A DNA stretch of 64,000 nucleotides from Polaribacter sp. Q13 (GCF_016858305.2 NZ_CP074436.1:3740001-3804000); one strand, 5' to 3'. Positions 42,342-51,984 are shown, counted from the stretch's first letter. The notes: generated by a model not told the origin, from the letters alone. Program-made: numbers and translations.

Positions 42342-42863
42342 ATGAAAAACTTCTTTAGCGTTTTTGTAGTTTTTGTGTCTTTTATGAGTTGTGTTGAAAA
42401 AAAAGAAATTAAAGCAGCACAAACTATTTTATCCATAAAAACCAAGGTGAATACCTTGTTAGATGATTGGCACAAAGCTGCTTCTGAAGCAGATTTTGAA
42501 GGTTATTTTGGAAAAATGGATAGCATTTCTGTTTTTATTGGAACAGATGCAACGGAAAATTGGAGTAAAATGCAATTTGCAAACTTTAGTAAACCTTATT
42601 TTGATAAGGGCAAAGCGTGGTCTTTTAAGTCGTTAGAAAGAAATGTTTATGTGAATGATGCTAAAGATTTTGTTTGGTTCGATGAGTTGTTAACTACTTG
42701 GATGGGCACCTGTAGAGGGTCTGGAGTTTTAGAGAAAAAACAAAATATATGGAAAATAAGACACTACGTTTTGTCTGTAGAAATTCCGAATGATGATATA
42801 CAATCAGTTATTTTTGCCAAGAAAAAAAGTGATTCTATTTTTTTAACAAGATTTAATAAATAG
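42342..42863 (+). CDS. NTF2/SnoaL-like lipoprotein
   Basis: This 173-residue lipoprotein (lipobox FMSC, Cys about 17) has an NTF2-like cone fold: LLDDWHKAASEADFEGYFGKM (about 39-59), SVFIGTDATENW, then FVWFDELLTTWMGTCRGSGVLEK and WKIRHYVLSVEIP. SnoaL_3-type proteins of this form are thought to bind small ligands; the substrate is unknown. It is co-transcribed with the preceding lipoprotein. Confidence 0.78.
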   Translation: MKNFFSVFVVFVSFMSCVEKKEIKAAQTILSIKTKVNTLLDDWHKAASEADFEGYFGKMDSISVFIGTDATENWSKMQFANFSKPYFDKGKAWSFKSLERNVYVNDAKDFVWFDELLTTWMGTCRGSGVLEKKQNIWKIRHYVLSVEIPNDDIQSVIFAKKKSDSIFLTRFNK

Positions 42864-42878
42864 CTTTAGAAGCTATTT
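42858..42878 (+). terminator. Weak hairpin terminator
   Basis: AAATAGCTT and AAGCTATTT form a 9-bp stem with a TAG loop overlapping the stop codon of the NTF2-like gene. Only three T residues follow, so it may be leaky. Confidence 0.45.
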
Positions 42879-42879
42879 C

Positions 42880-43607
42880 CTGCTTGGAATTTATCTTGAG
42901 CAGTGTCGAAAGACTATATCTTTTTTCAGAAAAAGAAAAAAGGATGCCGTTTCAATTAGGGCTAGATTTTTTTGCAAGTATTTTGTTATTACAAGAAATT
43001 ATTATGAGAGTTTATCTATGTCTGTAACATCTTCTAAGTTATAGATTTGTAGTGGTTTTTACCGCCCAATTTGTCTCTTCTAACGTAGAGACAAATCACA
43101 TAAGGTTTGGTTGGTGTTTTGTTATCACTGTTATGAGATTTCTCCTTTTGTGGAAATGACAATTGTTAGGATTTCTTTTGCGTTCAGTTTTTTCGCACAC
43201 AGTTTTGTCATTTCGACCTTTTTTTGGGAGAAATTACATAAGGTTTGGTTGGTTTTGTGTTATCACTGTTATGGGATTTCTCAATACTTCGAAATGACAA
43301 TTGTTGAGGCTTAGTTTTGTGTTATCACTGTTATGAGATTTCTCCTTTTGTCGAAATAACAATTGTTGGGATTTCTTTTGCGTTCAGTTTTTTCGCACAC
43401 AGTTTTGTCATTTCGACCCTTTTGGGAGAAATCACATAAAGTTTTGTTGGTTTTGTGTAATCACTGTTATGTGATTTCTCAATACTTCGAGATGACAATT
43501 GTTGAGGCTCAGTTTTGTGGTATCACTATTATGGGATTTCTCAATACGAAGTGACAAATTAGTGATGGTTATGGTGTTTTTGAAAAATAATCGATTAACA
43601 TAGGTGT
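42880..43607. repeat. Intergenic repeat array with 200-bp tandem unit and palindromic elements
   Basis: Two near-identical 200-bp units start at 43121 and 43321 (GTTATCACTGTTATGAGATT), and further partial copies of GTTATCACTGTTATG-GATTTCTC lie near 43259, 43459 and 43520. Each unit contains GTCATTTCGACC...GAGAAAT and, in opposite sense, GATTTCTCAATACTTCGAAATGACA, so the array can form large hairpins. A separate stem ATTTGTCTC/GAGACAAAT is at 43069-43096. These look like dispersed REP/MITE-type flavobacterial repeats. The short frames inside them are not genes. Confidence 0.75.
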
Positions 43608-44081
43608 CTAAGAAACTACCTCGTTTACAGCTTTATAAATCAACTCGTTTTCAAAGCCTTTACGCATTAAAAACCCAATTAATTTCTGTTTTCTTTTGTA
43701 AATATTCGGTTCTGTAATTACTTCATTTCTATTTTCTGTAATTCTATAAATAGTTTTTAAATATTCACTCTCATCAATTTCTTTAAGGGCTGTTTTAATA
43801 TTGTAAGCAGAAATATCTCTAAACTTCAATTCTCTTACAATACGTTGTTTTCCCCAAGATTTAATTCTAAATTTTCCTCTTGCATAACTTTTAGCAAAAC
43901 GTTCTTCATTTAAAAAATTATCTTTCATTAAACTTAAAAGAATCATTTCTCTAGCCTCAGGAATCAAGTTGTATTCGCGCATTTTTTGCTCTACTTCCTT
44001 GTGGCATCTATCTTGATAAACGCAATAATTCTCTAGTTTTCGTTTTAGTTCATCAACCGTAAAAGATTTCTTTTTTATCAT
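43608..44081 (-). CDS. recX: Regulatory protein RecX
   Basis: This 157-residue all-helical protein modulates RecA filaments. The three-helix repeats are visible: LKRKLENYCVYQDRCHKEVEQKM (about 12-34), the LNEERFAKSYARGKFRIKSWGKQRIVRELKFR block (about 57-88), and the C-terminal RKQKLIGFLMRKGFENELIYKAV. Length is normal. It is a single gene, upstream of a terminator belonging to the efflux operon. Confidence 0.9.
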   Translation of the reverse strand: MIKKKSFTVDELKRKLENYCVYQDRCHKEVEQKMREYNLIPEAREMILLSLMKDNFLNEERFAKSYARGKFRIKSWGKQRIVRELKFRDISAYNIKTALKEIDESEYLKTIYRITENRNEVITEPNIYKRKQKLIGFLMRKGFENELIYKAVNEVVS

Positions 44082-44097
44082 TGGTTCGAAAATACAA

Positions 44098-44130
44098 AAA
44101 GGGATGAAATTTAAATAATTTCATCCCTTT
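44098..44130 (-). terminator. Rho-independent terminator of the efflux operon
   Basis: AAAGGGATGAAATT and AATTTCATCCCTTT form a 14-bp stem with a TAAAT loop, between the RND stop (44156) and recX. It serves the minus-strand efflux operon. Confidence 0.85.
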
Positions 44131-44155
44131 AATATTAAAATATATTTAATTCTTT

Positions 44156-47100
44156 TTACAAAATTACTTTTTTAGGAGCTATTTTACTTTTTAACCACAT
44201 TTTAAATAACGTAATTAAGAAGAATAAAACAGGTACTATAATTAATGTTAAAAAGGTTGCTATTAGTAGACCGTAAATAACGGTCCAAGCTAACGGTCCC
44301 CAGAAAGCAACGTTATCTCCTCCAAAATAAATATGCGGATTGTATTCTGAAAATAAAGTAAAGAAGTTAATGTTTAAACCAATTGCTAAAGGAATTAAAC
44401 CTAAAATGGTTGTAATTGCGGTTAATAAAACGGGTCTTAAACGTGCGCCACCAGCTTTTACAATAGCTTCATATAAAGTTTCTTTGTCTAAATAATCTTC
44501 ATGGTCTATTTCTAATTCACCTTTCTTTCGGTCTATTAATAATTGCGCGTAATCTAATAGTACCACACCATTATTTACTACAATTCCGGCCAATGAAATA
44601 ATACCCATCATGGTCATCATAATTACAAAAGAACTTCCAGAAATAACGATTCCTCCAAAAACGCCAATAAAGCTTAAGAAAATAGCAATCATTATAATTG
44701 CTGGTTTAGAAACCGAGTTAAATTGGAAAATTAGAATAAAGAAAATTAAAGCCAAACCTGTAAAAAATGCGCCTACTAAAAATTGCATTTGTTTGTTTTG
44801 TTCTTCAATCTGACCGGTATAATCAATTTTAATTCCTTTAGGTAAATTCTTGAAATTTTTCATTTCATTTTGAATTTTACCAACAACAGCAGCAGCATCT
44901 GTTTCTCCCGGAGTTAATGCAGAGTAAACGGTTACCACTCTTTTAATATCCTTATGTTTAATAGCGCTAAAACCAGAATTGTTTTTTTGTGTTGCCACCG
45001 TAGAAACCGGAATTTCTTTTACTTTACCAGAAGCCATGTCTCTAAAAATAATATTCTGATTAAAGAGTGCGCTTGTGTTATACCTATCTTCTTTATTAAA
45101 ACGAACATAAATATCATAATCATCTCCATCTTCTTTGTAAACGCCTGCTTTGTTTCCAAAAATGGAAGCTCTTAATTGTTGTCCTACTTGACCCGTAGAA
45201 ACCCCTAATTCACCCGCTTTTTTTCTGTCAACTAAAACTTCCATTCCTGGTTTGTCTCTGTTTACATCAATCTTTAATTCATCTATACCAGAAATACTTT
45301 TTGTATTGATAAAATCGCGCATTCTTTGAGCAACATGAATTAATTCAGCATAATCATCACCTTCAATTTCAATATTAATAGGAGAACCTGCTGGTGGTCC
45401 GTTAGCATCTTTTTCAACAGAAATTAAAACTCCCGGATAAATACCAACCAAAGCAGTTTGTAATTTCTGACGCATTAATTCACTATCTAAACCTCTTCTA
45501 TATTTGTATTCTCTCATAGAGGCTTTTACTTTTCCTTTATGTGGCATTTCTGCAGCAGAACCTCCATCTGTTTGTGGGTTTCCTGCACCTTCACCAACTT
45601 GAGAAATCAAACTTTCTACCATAAAGTTATAGTCACCATCCATATATTCATCACTATACAAAACGGTTTCTACTTTCTTCTCGATTAGTTTAGTAATGTC
45701 ATTTGTTTTTTGAATATCTGTTCCTTCTGGGTATTCTATATAAACAATTATTTGATTTGGTTTATTGTCTGGGAAAAATTCTACTTTAGTTCTTTGTGTA
45801 CCTAAAGACCATCCGAAGGCAATAAAAGAAGCTAATAATAAAAGGGTAGTTCCAATAACTAAAAAGTATGGTGTTTTACCTGTTAAAGAGAATCTTAAAC
45901 TACTTTCATACCATCTTTCTAAGACCGGTAATACTTTATTTTGAAAACTATTTGCCCAGTCTCTTAAGAATAAACGATACACCCAAAGCATAATTGCGGT
46001 AAATATCATTAAAGATCCAAGAGCTGCGTAAGCACCTCCGGTAATTAAAACAATAATTCCTAAAACGGTCATTACACCGGTAAGAATTGCTATCTTTTTA
46101 ATAGGCATATCTACATCTTCTACACTCATAAATTGAGAAACCAATACAGAGTTAAAGAAAATGGCAACTAATAAAGAAGAACCTAAAACGGTAGATAAAG
46201 TTATAGGTAATAACACCATAAAGTCACCCATAACTCCGGGCCAAAGACCTAAAGGAATAAATGCGGCTACCGTTGTAGCGGTAGAAATAATAATAGGATA
46301 TGCAATTTCGCTAATTCCTTTTTTTGCAGCTTCAATTCTGCCCATTCCTTCCTCGTCCATTAAACGATACACGTTTTCTACGACAACAATTCCGTTATCT
46401 ACCAACATTCCAAGTCCCATAATTAATCCAAAAAGAATCATGGTATTCATGGTGTAACCTAATAAGTTTAAAATCATTAAAGACATAAACATAGACATTG
46501 GTATTGCAAAACCAACAAAAACGGCATTTTTAAACCCTAAGAAGAACATTAAAACCGTAACAACTAAGAAAACTCCAAAAATAATGTTGTTTACTAAATC
46601 GTCTACCTGACCAATGGTTTTGTTAGATTGATCGTTTGTAATAGTTACTTTTAAGTCTTTTGGAAAATAATTAGCAATGGCATCAGCAACAATTACTTGT
46701 ATTTGTTCTGAAGCTGCAACCATATTTTTCCCTGCTCTTTTTTTAACATCTAGCATTACAACCTCTTTTCCGTTTTCTCTAGCAAAAGTTGTTTTGTCTT
46801 TGTCTTTAAAGGCAACGGTTGCTACATCTTTTAGGTAAATAGGATTGTTAAATTCAGATTTAATTACAAAATCTTCTAAGGCAGCAGGTTTATCAATTTC
46901 ACCAATAATTCTAACCGTTCTTCTTTGTCCGCTTGTAATAAAGTTACCTGCAGACATGGTTACGTTTCCGTTGCTAATAGCAGAAGTAATATCATTAAAA
47001 CTTACTTTTGCAGCCATCATTTTATAAATATCTACGGCAACTTCAACTTCTTTTTCTTGGGCTCCACGAATATCTACTTTCTTAATTTCTGCTAAATCTT

Positions 47101-47641
47101 CTATTTCGTCTTGTAAATATTCACCAAATTCTTTTAGTTTATGAACAGGGTAATCACCAGAAATGTTAATATTTAAAATTGCTACTTCTTCAGATAAGCT
47201 TAAATCAAATACATTGGGTTCTATTTTAGCCCCGTTAAAAGTAGGCCAATCTTCACTAGCTGTTTCTGTTGCTATTTCGTCTTTAATCTTTTGTTTAGCA
47301 AGTTCTACAGAGATGTTTTCATCAAACTCTACAACAACCATTGAGTAATCTTCTTGAGATGTTGAGGTAACTTCTATAACATTACTAATTGTTTTTACTT
47401 CGTCTTCTAGGGGGTCTGTAATTAGTTTCTCTATGTCTTCAGCTGTATTACCAGGGTAGATGGTACTAATGTAAATTTTGGTTTCTTTTACTTCCGGAAA
47501 ATTCTCTCTAGCCATGCTTAAATAAGCAGTAATACCATAGAAAAATAACACAGCCATTATTACGTAAATGGTAGTTTTATTATGAATTGCCCAAGAAGAT
47601 AATTTAAATTCTTTATCTACTTGTTTTCTTTGTTTTGTCAT
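44156..47641 (-). CDS. RND efflux transporter permease (AcrB/HAE1 type)
   Basis: This 1,161-residue inner-membrane pump has the RND layout: helix 1 near residue 25, a periplasmic pore/docking domain, helices 2-6 (about 350-560), a second periplasmic loop and helices 8-12. The proton-relay motif GLGMLVDNGIVVVENV is in helix 4. It is longer than most HAE1 pumps because of an extra hydrophobic insert near 520-560 (GVMTVLGIIVLITGGAYAAL). It works with the upstream adaptor and TolC-type protein in one operon. Substrate range is not evident. Confidence 0.93.
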   Translation of the reverse strand: MTKQRKQVDKEFKLSSWAIHNKTTIYVIMAVLFFYGITAYLSMARENFPEVKETKIYISTIYPGNTAEDIEKLITDPLEDEVKTISNVIEVTSTSQEDYSMVVVEFDENISVELAKQKIKDEIATETASEDWPTFNGAKIEPNVFDLSLSEEVAILNINISGDYPVHKLKEFGEYLQDEIEDLAEIKKVDIRGAQEKEVEVAVDIYKMMAAKVSFNDITSAISNGNVTMSAGNFITSGQRRTVRIIGEIDKPAALEDFVIKSEFNNPIYLKDVATVAFKDKDKTTFARENGKEVVMLDVKKRAGKNMVAASEQIQVIVADAIANYFPKDLKVTITNDQSNKTIGQVDDLVNNIIFGVFLVVTVLMFFLGFKNAVFVGFAIPMSMFMSLMILNLLGYTMNTMILFGLIMGLGMLVDNGIVVVENVYRLMDEEGMGRIEAAKKGISEIAYPIIISTATTVAAFIPLGLWPGVMGDFMVLLPITLSTVLGSSLLVAIFFNSVLVSQFMSVEDVDMPIKKIAILTGVMTVLGIIVLITGGAYAALGSLMIFTAIMLWVYRLFLRDWANSFQNKVLPVLERWYESSLRFSLTGKTPYFLVIGTTLLLLASFIAFGWSLGTQRTKVEFFPDNKPNQIIVYIEYPEGTDIQKTNDITKLIEKKVETVLYSDEYMDGDYNFMVESLISQVGEGAGNPQTDGGSAAEMPHKGKVKASMREYKYRRGLDSELMRQKLQTALVGIYPGVLISVEKDANGPPAGSPINIEIEGDDYAELIHVAQRMRDFINTKSISGIDELKIDVNRDKPGMEVLVDRKKAGELGVSTGQVGQQLRASIFGNKAGVYKEDGDDYDIYVRFNKEDRYNTSALFNQNIIFRDMASGKVKEIPVSTVATQKNNSGFSAIKHKDIKRVVTVYSALTPGETDAAAVVGKIQNEMKNFKNLPKGIKIDYTGQIEEQNKQMQFLVGAFFTGLALIFFILIFQFNSVSKPAIIMIAIFLSFIGVFGGIVISGSSFVIMMTMMGIISLAGIVVNNGVVLLDYAQLLIDRKKGELEIDHEDYLDKETLYEAIVKAGGARLRPVLLTAITTILGLIPLAIGLNINFFTLFSEYNPHIYFGGDNVAFWGPLAWTVIYGLLIATFLTLIIVPVLFFLITLFKMWLKSKIAPKKVIL

Positions 47642-47652
47642 CGCTATTCTTT

Positions 47653-48825
47653 TTATTTATTGATAACTTTTACTGTTTGTCCGTTGTTTACACTACGAGC
47701 ACCTTCTTTAATTATTTCCGATCCAACAGGTAAGTTTTCTAAAACTTCAATAAAATTTCCTTGTGTTTTTCCTGTTTTAATAACAACTCTTTCTGCGATA
47801 GCTTCATTATCAGAATTTTTTCCTTTAATAACATATACAAATTGTTCTCCATTTGCATTTTCAGAAATAATACTTTGCGGAATTAAAATAGAGGTAGCAT
47901 CTGTATAATCATTAATTTGAAGTTTTGCCGTTAAGTTTGGTTTTACATTTCCACTTTTATTAGCAACAGGAACTTCAATTTTAAAAGATCTATTATTTGG
48001 GTTGATAAAACTACCAACTTGTCTTATTGAGCTATTTACACTTGTACCTAATACAGGGAATTCTATTTTTACCTCTTTGTTTTTTTGAATGCTTGTAATA
48101 TATCTTTCTGGTACTTCTGCCTCTACATACATGTTGTTAAGGTTTACAATTCTAAAAACTTCAGACCCTTGACCAGGAGCAATTACAGTTCCTTTTTCTT
48201 TTATTACATCATCAATAACACCAGAAAAAGGTGCTCTGATAGAAGATTTAGATTGCTGACTTTTAAGTTGTTTTAAAGAGTTTCTTTGTGATTCATAGCT
48301 TGTTTTTGCTTGTAAAAATTGAATTTCTGAGCCTATTTTTTGATCCCATAAACGTTTTTGACGTTCAAATGTAGTTTTGGCTAATTGAGTTGTAGCTGCT
48401 AATTGAGCTACCTGATTGCTTAATCCACCATCATCTATAGTTGCTAATAATTGACCTTTAGTAACTTTTTGACCTTCTTTAACATAAACTGTTTTTAAAA
48501 TTCCCGCCATTTCTGGGTAAATTAAAATATTCTGTTTTGTTTTTACATTTCCTTGAATTTCTAAATAGTGATTAAAAACTTCTTCTTTTACTGTAATAGT
48601 AGTAATTAAAGGAAGTTTTTTTAAGGTATCTTTTTTAGAAATGGCTTCGTTTATAGTTTCTAATTCGGTATTTATTTTTTCTAAATTAGCGGTAATTTCT
48701 TTCTTTTTTGCTGTTAATTCTTGTAAGTTTCCTGTGGCAACTAAATCTGCAACAGAGGTTGTTTTTTTCTCTCCACAAGAGTTTAAAACAAGTGTAATTA
48801 CTAATAATAAATATATTTTTTTCAT
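47653..48825 (-). CDS. RND efflux periplasmic adaptor (MFP) lipoprotein
   Basis: This 390-residue membrane-fusion protein has a lipobox (VLNSC, Cys about 17), a coiled-coil section near 30-65 and 135-190, split lipoyl halves (MAGILKTVYVKEGQKVTKGQLLATID and SSIRAPFSGVIDDVIKEKGTVI), a beta-barrel domain and a C-terminal membrane-proximal domain. It bridges the RND pump and the TolC-like channel. It is separated from the RND gene by 11 bp. Confidence 0.92.
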   Translation of the reverse strand: MKKIYLLLVITLVLNSCGEKKTTSVADLVATGNLQELTAKKKEITANLEKINTELETINEAISKKDTLKKLPLITTITVKEEVFNHYLEIQGNVKTKQNILIYPEMAGILKTVYVKEGQKVTKGQLLATIDDGGLSNQVAQLAATTQLAKTTFERQKRLWDQKIGSEIQFLQAKTSYESQRNSLKQLKSQQSKSSIRAPFSGVIDDVIKEKGTVIAPGQGSEVFRIVNLNNMYVEAEVPERYITSIQKNKEVKIEFPVLGTSVNSSIRQVGSFINPNNRSFKIEVPVANKSGNVKPNLTAKLQINDYTDATSILIPQSIISENANGEQFVYVIKGKNSDNEAIAERVVIKTGKTQGNFIEVLENLPVGSEIIKEGARSVNNGQTVKVINK

Positions 48826-48834
48826 GCCTGGTTG

Positions 48835-50178
48835 TTATTTGATTGGGGTGTTTAATGCGTTTTCTAAAGTTGCTTTTTTAGCAATTACATCTAACATAGA
48901 TTGTATGTAGGTTTGTTGTTGTGTGTATAGTTGGTTTTGTGCTTGCAGTAAATCGAAGCTAGTAGAAATTCCTTCGAAGAATTTAATTCGTTGCTTTTTT
49001 TCTATTCTTTCTGCTAAGCCAACATTTTTCTTTGCTGTTGCGTAGTTTTCGATGCTTAATTGATACTCGCTTTTTGCTTTTTCTGCCAATAAGGTTAAGC
49101 GTTGTTTGGTTTCTTCTAATCTAATATCTGCTGTTTCTAAGTCGATTTTTGCTTGTGCAGTTTTAGAACTTCTTTGTAAACTACTAAATATAGGGATGTT
49201 TAAACTAACACCTAATAAAGAAGAGTTGTACCAGCTTTGATCTGATTTAAAAAAAGAAAAGTCGCTAGAGTATGCTTGTGCTCCGTAATTTACATAGGCA
49301 GATAAACTTGGTAAAGCTTTACTTTTTTCTAATTTTACAAGTAAGCGTTTAGATTCTCTATCGTTTTGTGCAATTTTAAAATCGATATGTTTATCCACTT
49401 TAAAATCATCAGCAATTAAACCTAAGTTAATGTTTTTCTCCGCTAAAGAGTCTAAAGAATCTGTTAATACAAGTTGTGTTTCAATAGGGTTTCCTAGAGA
49501 AAGATTTAGCATCTTGTAAGCAATGTCTTTCATTCTCTTAACACTATTAAGCTGACTTTTTAGATTTCCTAATGTAATTTGTAGTTGTTCTACATCTTCC
49601 TCTTCATTAAAACCATTTTCATAGATTTTTTTAGCATCACTTAAATTTTTTTCAAGAATTCTTATATTTCCTTCTAATATGGTAATGCTGTTTTCTACCA
49701 CTAAAACATTTCCGTAAGCATTTATAATAGCTTCTCTGGTTAGGAGCTCTGTTTTTTCATTGGCTTGTTTAGAAATTTTTAAATATGTTTTAGATGCTTG
49801 TAATCCTACCAAATAAGAACCATCAAATAATAATTGCTTTAAGGTTACAGATGCACCAATGTTTTGTTTTGGACTAAAAGTTACAGGGGTAAAGGTGCCT
49901 GCAGCTCCTCCAACTAATTCGGCAGGTAACAACGATACTTGTTGTTTAAGCCAATTTGTATAATCTACAGTTCCTGAAATTTGAGGCAACCCAGTAGCGG
50001 TTGTTTCCCAAACTTTTTTGTCTGCAATTTTTATATCATTTTTAGATGCTTTGGTATTGTAACTATGCTCTATTGCAAAGTCTATAGCTTCTTTTAAAGA
50101 TAATTTCATTGTTTTTTCTTGTGCGTTTGTAACTAAGAAAAAACAGGTACTTAAACATACCATAATTATTTTTTTCAT
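48835..50178 (-). CDS. TolC family outer membrane efflux channel
   Basis: This 447-residue outer-membrane protein has a signal peptide (1-19, ending VTNAQ) and two OEP repeats of long helices, such as ISLPAEL-region strands followed by AQAKIDLETADIRLEETKQRL (about 345-365). A final IQSMLDVIAKKATLENALNTP segment ends the second repeat. It forms the exit duct of the tripartite pump. It sits 9 bp before the adaptor gene and 7 bp after the TetR gene. Confidence 0.92.
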   Translation of the reverse strand: MKKIIMVCLSTCFFLVTNAQEKTMKLSLKEAIDFAIEHSYNTKASKNDIKIADKKVWETTATGLPQISGTVDYTNWLKQQVSLLPAELVGGAAGTFTPVTFSPKQNIGASVTLKQLLFDGSYLVGLQASKTYLKISKQANEKTELLTREAIINAYGNVLVVENSITILEGNIRILEKNLSDAKKIYENGFNEEEDVEQLQITLGNLKSQLNSVKRMKDIAYKMLNLSLGNPIETQLVLTDSLDSLAEKNINLGLIADDFKVDKHIDFKIAQNDRESKRLLVKLEKSKALPSLSAYVNYGAQAYSSDFSFFKSDQSWYNSSLLGVSLNIPIFSSLQRSSKTAQAKIDLETADIRLEETKQRLTLLAEKAKSEYQLSIENYATAKKNVGLAERIEKKQRIKFFEGISTSFDLLQAQNQLYTQQQTYIQSMLDVIAKKATLENALNTPIK

Positions 50179-50185
50179 GTGTTCT

Positions 50186-50785
50186 TTATTTCAGTTTTAA
50201 TTGGTTTTCTAATTGTTGTATTCCTTTTTCAGTACAAATTCCTCTTAAATGATATTCTAAGTAATTGGTCATTAAGGTGTTCATAGAATAATTTGTTAAA
50301 GGAAATAGATCTTTATCTTTAATTCCGATCATTCCATTATAATATATTCTAGAGATAAATTCTAAATCTATTGTTTCTCTGTATAAGTTGGTTTTTATTC
50401 CTTTTTCTAGGTTATTGATAACGCAATCTTGCATTACATGAAATTGTTTTTGTTTTAAAGAGGCATAAATTTTAGGGTAATATTTTTGAAGTTGATATTG
50501 TGGTGATGATTTTTCATCCTTTAAATTTTCCAAAATCAATCTTTTTATAGAAAAAAGTTCATGTATTGCATTTAATTCTAATTTGCAAACGCCATTAATA
50601 CCACAACATATTTTATCAAACATAGCGTGTGTTACAGCGGTAACAAGTTCGGTTTTGTTTTTAAAATACTTGTAAATGGTTTTTTTTGAAACCCCAAGAG
50701 CCTCTGCTATTTCATCCATAGTAACACTTTTAAAACCTAAGTTTAAAAAGAGTTCATTTGATTTTTCTAAAATTTTTTCTCTCAT
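50186..50785 (-). CDS. TetR/AcrR family repressor of the efflux operon
   Basis: This 199-residue regulator has an N-terminal helix-turn-helix (VTMDEIAEALGVSKKTIYKYFKNKTELVTAV, about 21-51) and a ligand-binding helical C-terminal domain with several Cys residues (KICCGINGVCKLEL). It is the first gene of the efflux operon, so it should autoregulate. A 13-bp-arm palindrome with GTTTCC half-sites overlaps its promoter and is the likely operator. Confidence 0.92.
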   Translation of the reverse strand: MREKILEKSNELFLNLGFKSVTMDEIAEALGVSKKTIYKYFKNKTELVTAVTHAMFDKICCGINGVCKLELNAIHELFSIKRLILENLKDEKSSPQYQLQKYYPKIYASLKQKQFHVMQDCVINNLEKGIKTNLYRETIDLEFISRIYYNGMIGIKDKDLFPLTNYSMNTLMTNYLEYHLRGICTEKGIQQLENQLKLK

Positions 50786-50796
50786 AATTTAAAAAA

Positions 50797-50824
50797 GTTT
50801 CCTTTAGTTTTTCTAAAGGTTTCC
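50797..50824. promoter_or_regulatory. Possible secondary TetR site in the operon leader
   Basis: Two direct GTTTCC hexamers (50797 and 50819) flank an inverted repeat CCTTTAG-N5-CTAAAGG, just upstream of the TetR start. The shared GTTTCC half-site with the main operator suggests a second binding site. Confidence 0.4.
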
Positions 50825-50836
50825 TCTGAAATTGTC

Positions 50837-50856
50837 ATTCCCGTGAACACGGGAAT
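50837..50856. repeat. REP-like palindrome
   Basis: ATTCCCGTG-AA-CACGGGAAT is a perfect GC-rich palindrome inside AT-rich leader DNA. It resembles dispersed flavobacterial intergenic palindromes. Confidence 0.6.
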
Positions 50857-50895
50857 CTAAATATTGAATTTTATAAAAAAAATAATATTCGGGTG

Positions 50896-50926
50896 CAAAT
50901 ATATAAAAGGAAACTTTGGAAACAAA
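50896..50926 (-). promoter_or_regulatory. Promoter of the TetR-efflux operon
   Basis: On the minus strand TTTG at 50926-50923, a 19-nt spacer and TATATTTG at 50903-50896 match the Bacteroidota consensus exactly. RNA would start about 50891, giving a 105-nt leader. The palindrome at 50911-50943 covers the -33 box and spacer. Confidence 0.7.
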
Positions 50927-50943
50927 AAAAGTTTCCAAAGTTT
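50911..50943. promoter_or_regulatory. TetR operator: perfect 13-7-13 inverted repeat
   Basis: AAACTTTGGAAAC, seven A residues, then GTTTCCAAAGTTT. It overlaps the -33 element of the TetR promoter, so bound repressor would block RNA polymerase. Confidence 0.7.
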
Positions 50944-51012
50944 TAGTAATTTTTCTACAGTGGAATTAAAAAATAAAATTTCTTTACGTTATTTTTACAA
51001 AAAATTACAGAT

Positions 51013-51984
51013 TTGGACATTTTACATTATCAGAAAGATTTTATTGATTATTTAGAATCTAAAAAGTGGGTTAATGAACCTAAAAATTTATATGAGCCCA
51101 TAGATTATATTATAAAATTAGGAGGTAAACGAATGCGTCCTATTTTAACGCTAATGGCAGCAGATATTTTTTCTGGAGGATATGAAAAAGCAATGCCAGC
51201 AGCTTTGGCTGTAGAAGTTTTTCATAATTTCACCTTAATTCATGATGATATTATGGATGATGCACCTTTAAGAAGAGGTAAGGCTACAGTGCATGAAAAA
51301 TGGGATATCAATACGGGAATTCTTTCTGGAGATGCCATGTTGATATTAGCATATCAGTATTTTGAGAATTATGAACCTATTGTTTTTCAGAAATTAGCAA
51401 AACTATTTAGCAAAACAGCTTTAGAGGTTTGTGATGGACAGCAATTAGATGTCGATTTTGAAACTAGAAATGATGTAACTATCGATGAGTATATTAATAT
51501 GATTCGTTTAAAAACTTCAGTTTTGGTTGCAGCGGCATTAAAAATGGGTGCAATAGTTGCAGAAACTAGTGATGAAAATGCAAACTTAATATATGATTTT
51601 GGACTAAATTTAGGATTGGCCTTTCAGTTACAAGATGATTATTTAGATACTTTTGGTGATCCCGAAACTTTTGGAAAACAAGTAGGAGGGGATATTATTG
51701 AAAATAAGAAAACTTATCTTTATTTAAAGTCATTAGAGGTTGCAAATGAGCATGATTGTAAGAAATTGGAATATTTTTATAGCCGTAAATTAGATGATAA
51801 TTCAACTAAAATTACGGAGGTAAGTCGTATTTTTGATTTAAATGATATTCCTATTTTAATAAAAGAACAGATTCAGGATTATACAGAAAGAGCTTTTGAG
51901 ACTTTATCTTGCATGAATATTTCTGAAGAAAGTAAGGTTAGTTTAAGGAATTTTGGACTTTGGTTAATGAATAGATCAGTTTAA
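51013..51984 (+). CDS. Trans-isoprenyl diphosphate synthase (polyprenyl synthetase)
   Basis: This 323-residue enzyme condenses isopentenyl diphosphate units to a polyprenyl diphosphate. It has GGKRMRPILTLMA (about 37-49), the first Asp-rich motif LIHDDIMDDAPLRRG (about 76-90) and the second LQDDYLDTFGD (about 210-220). Chain length cannot be read with confidence. The start is a TTG: an in-frame TAA lies at 50974 and no ATG intervenes, and relatives begin with the same MDIL peptide. It stands alone ahead of the CAT-anticodon tRNA. Confidence 0.93.
   Translation: MDILHYQKDFIDYLESKKWVNEPKNLYEPIDYIIKLGGKRMRPILTLMAADIFSGGYEKAMPAALAVEVFHNFTLIHDDIMDDAPLRRGKATVHEKWDINTGILSGDAMLILAYQYFENYEPIVFQKLAKLFSKTALEVCDGQQLDVDFETRNDVTIDEYINMIRLKTSVLVAAALKMGAIVAETSDENANLIYDFGLNLGLAFQLQDDYLDTFGDPETFGKQVGGDIIENKKTYLYLKSLEVANEHDCKKLEYFYSRKLDDNSTKITEVSRIFDLNDIPILIKEQIQDYTERAFETLSCMNISEESKVSLRNFGLWLMNRSV

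Noticed and set aside
43111..43554. Two short plus-strand frames (67 and 63 codons) in the repeat array
   Set aside because: They share the same repeat translation and have no family or start support; they are by-products of the 200-bp repeat.
43121..43560. CRISPR-like array
   Set aside because: The units are about 200 bp with conserved interiors, not short repeats with unique spacers, and no cas gene is present.
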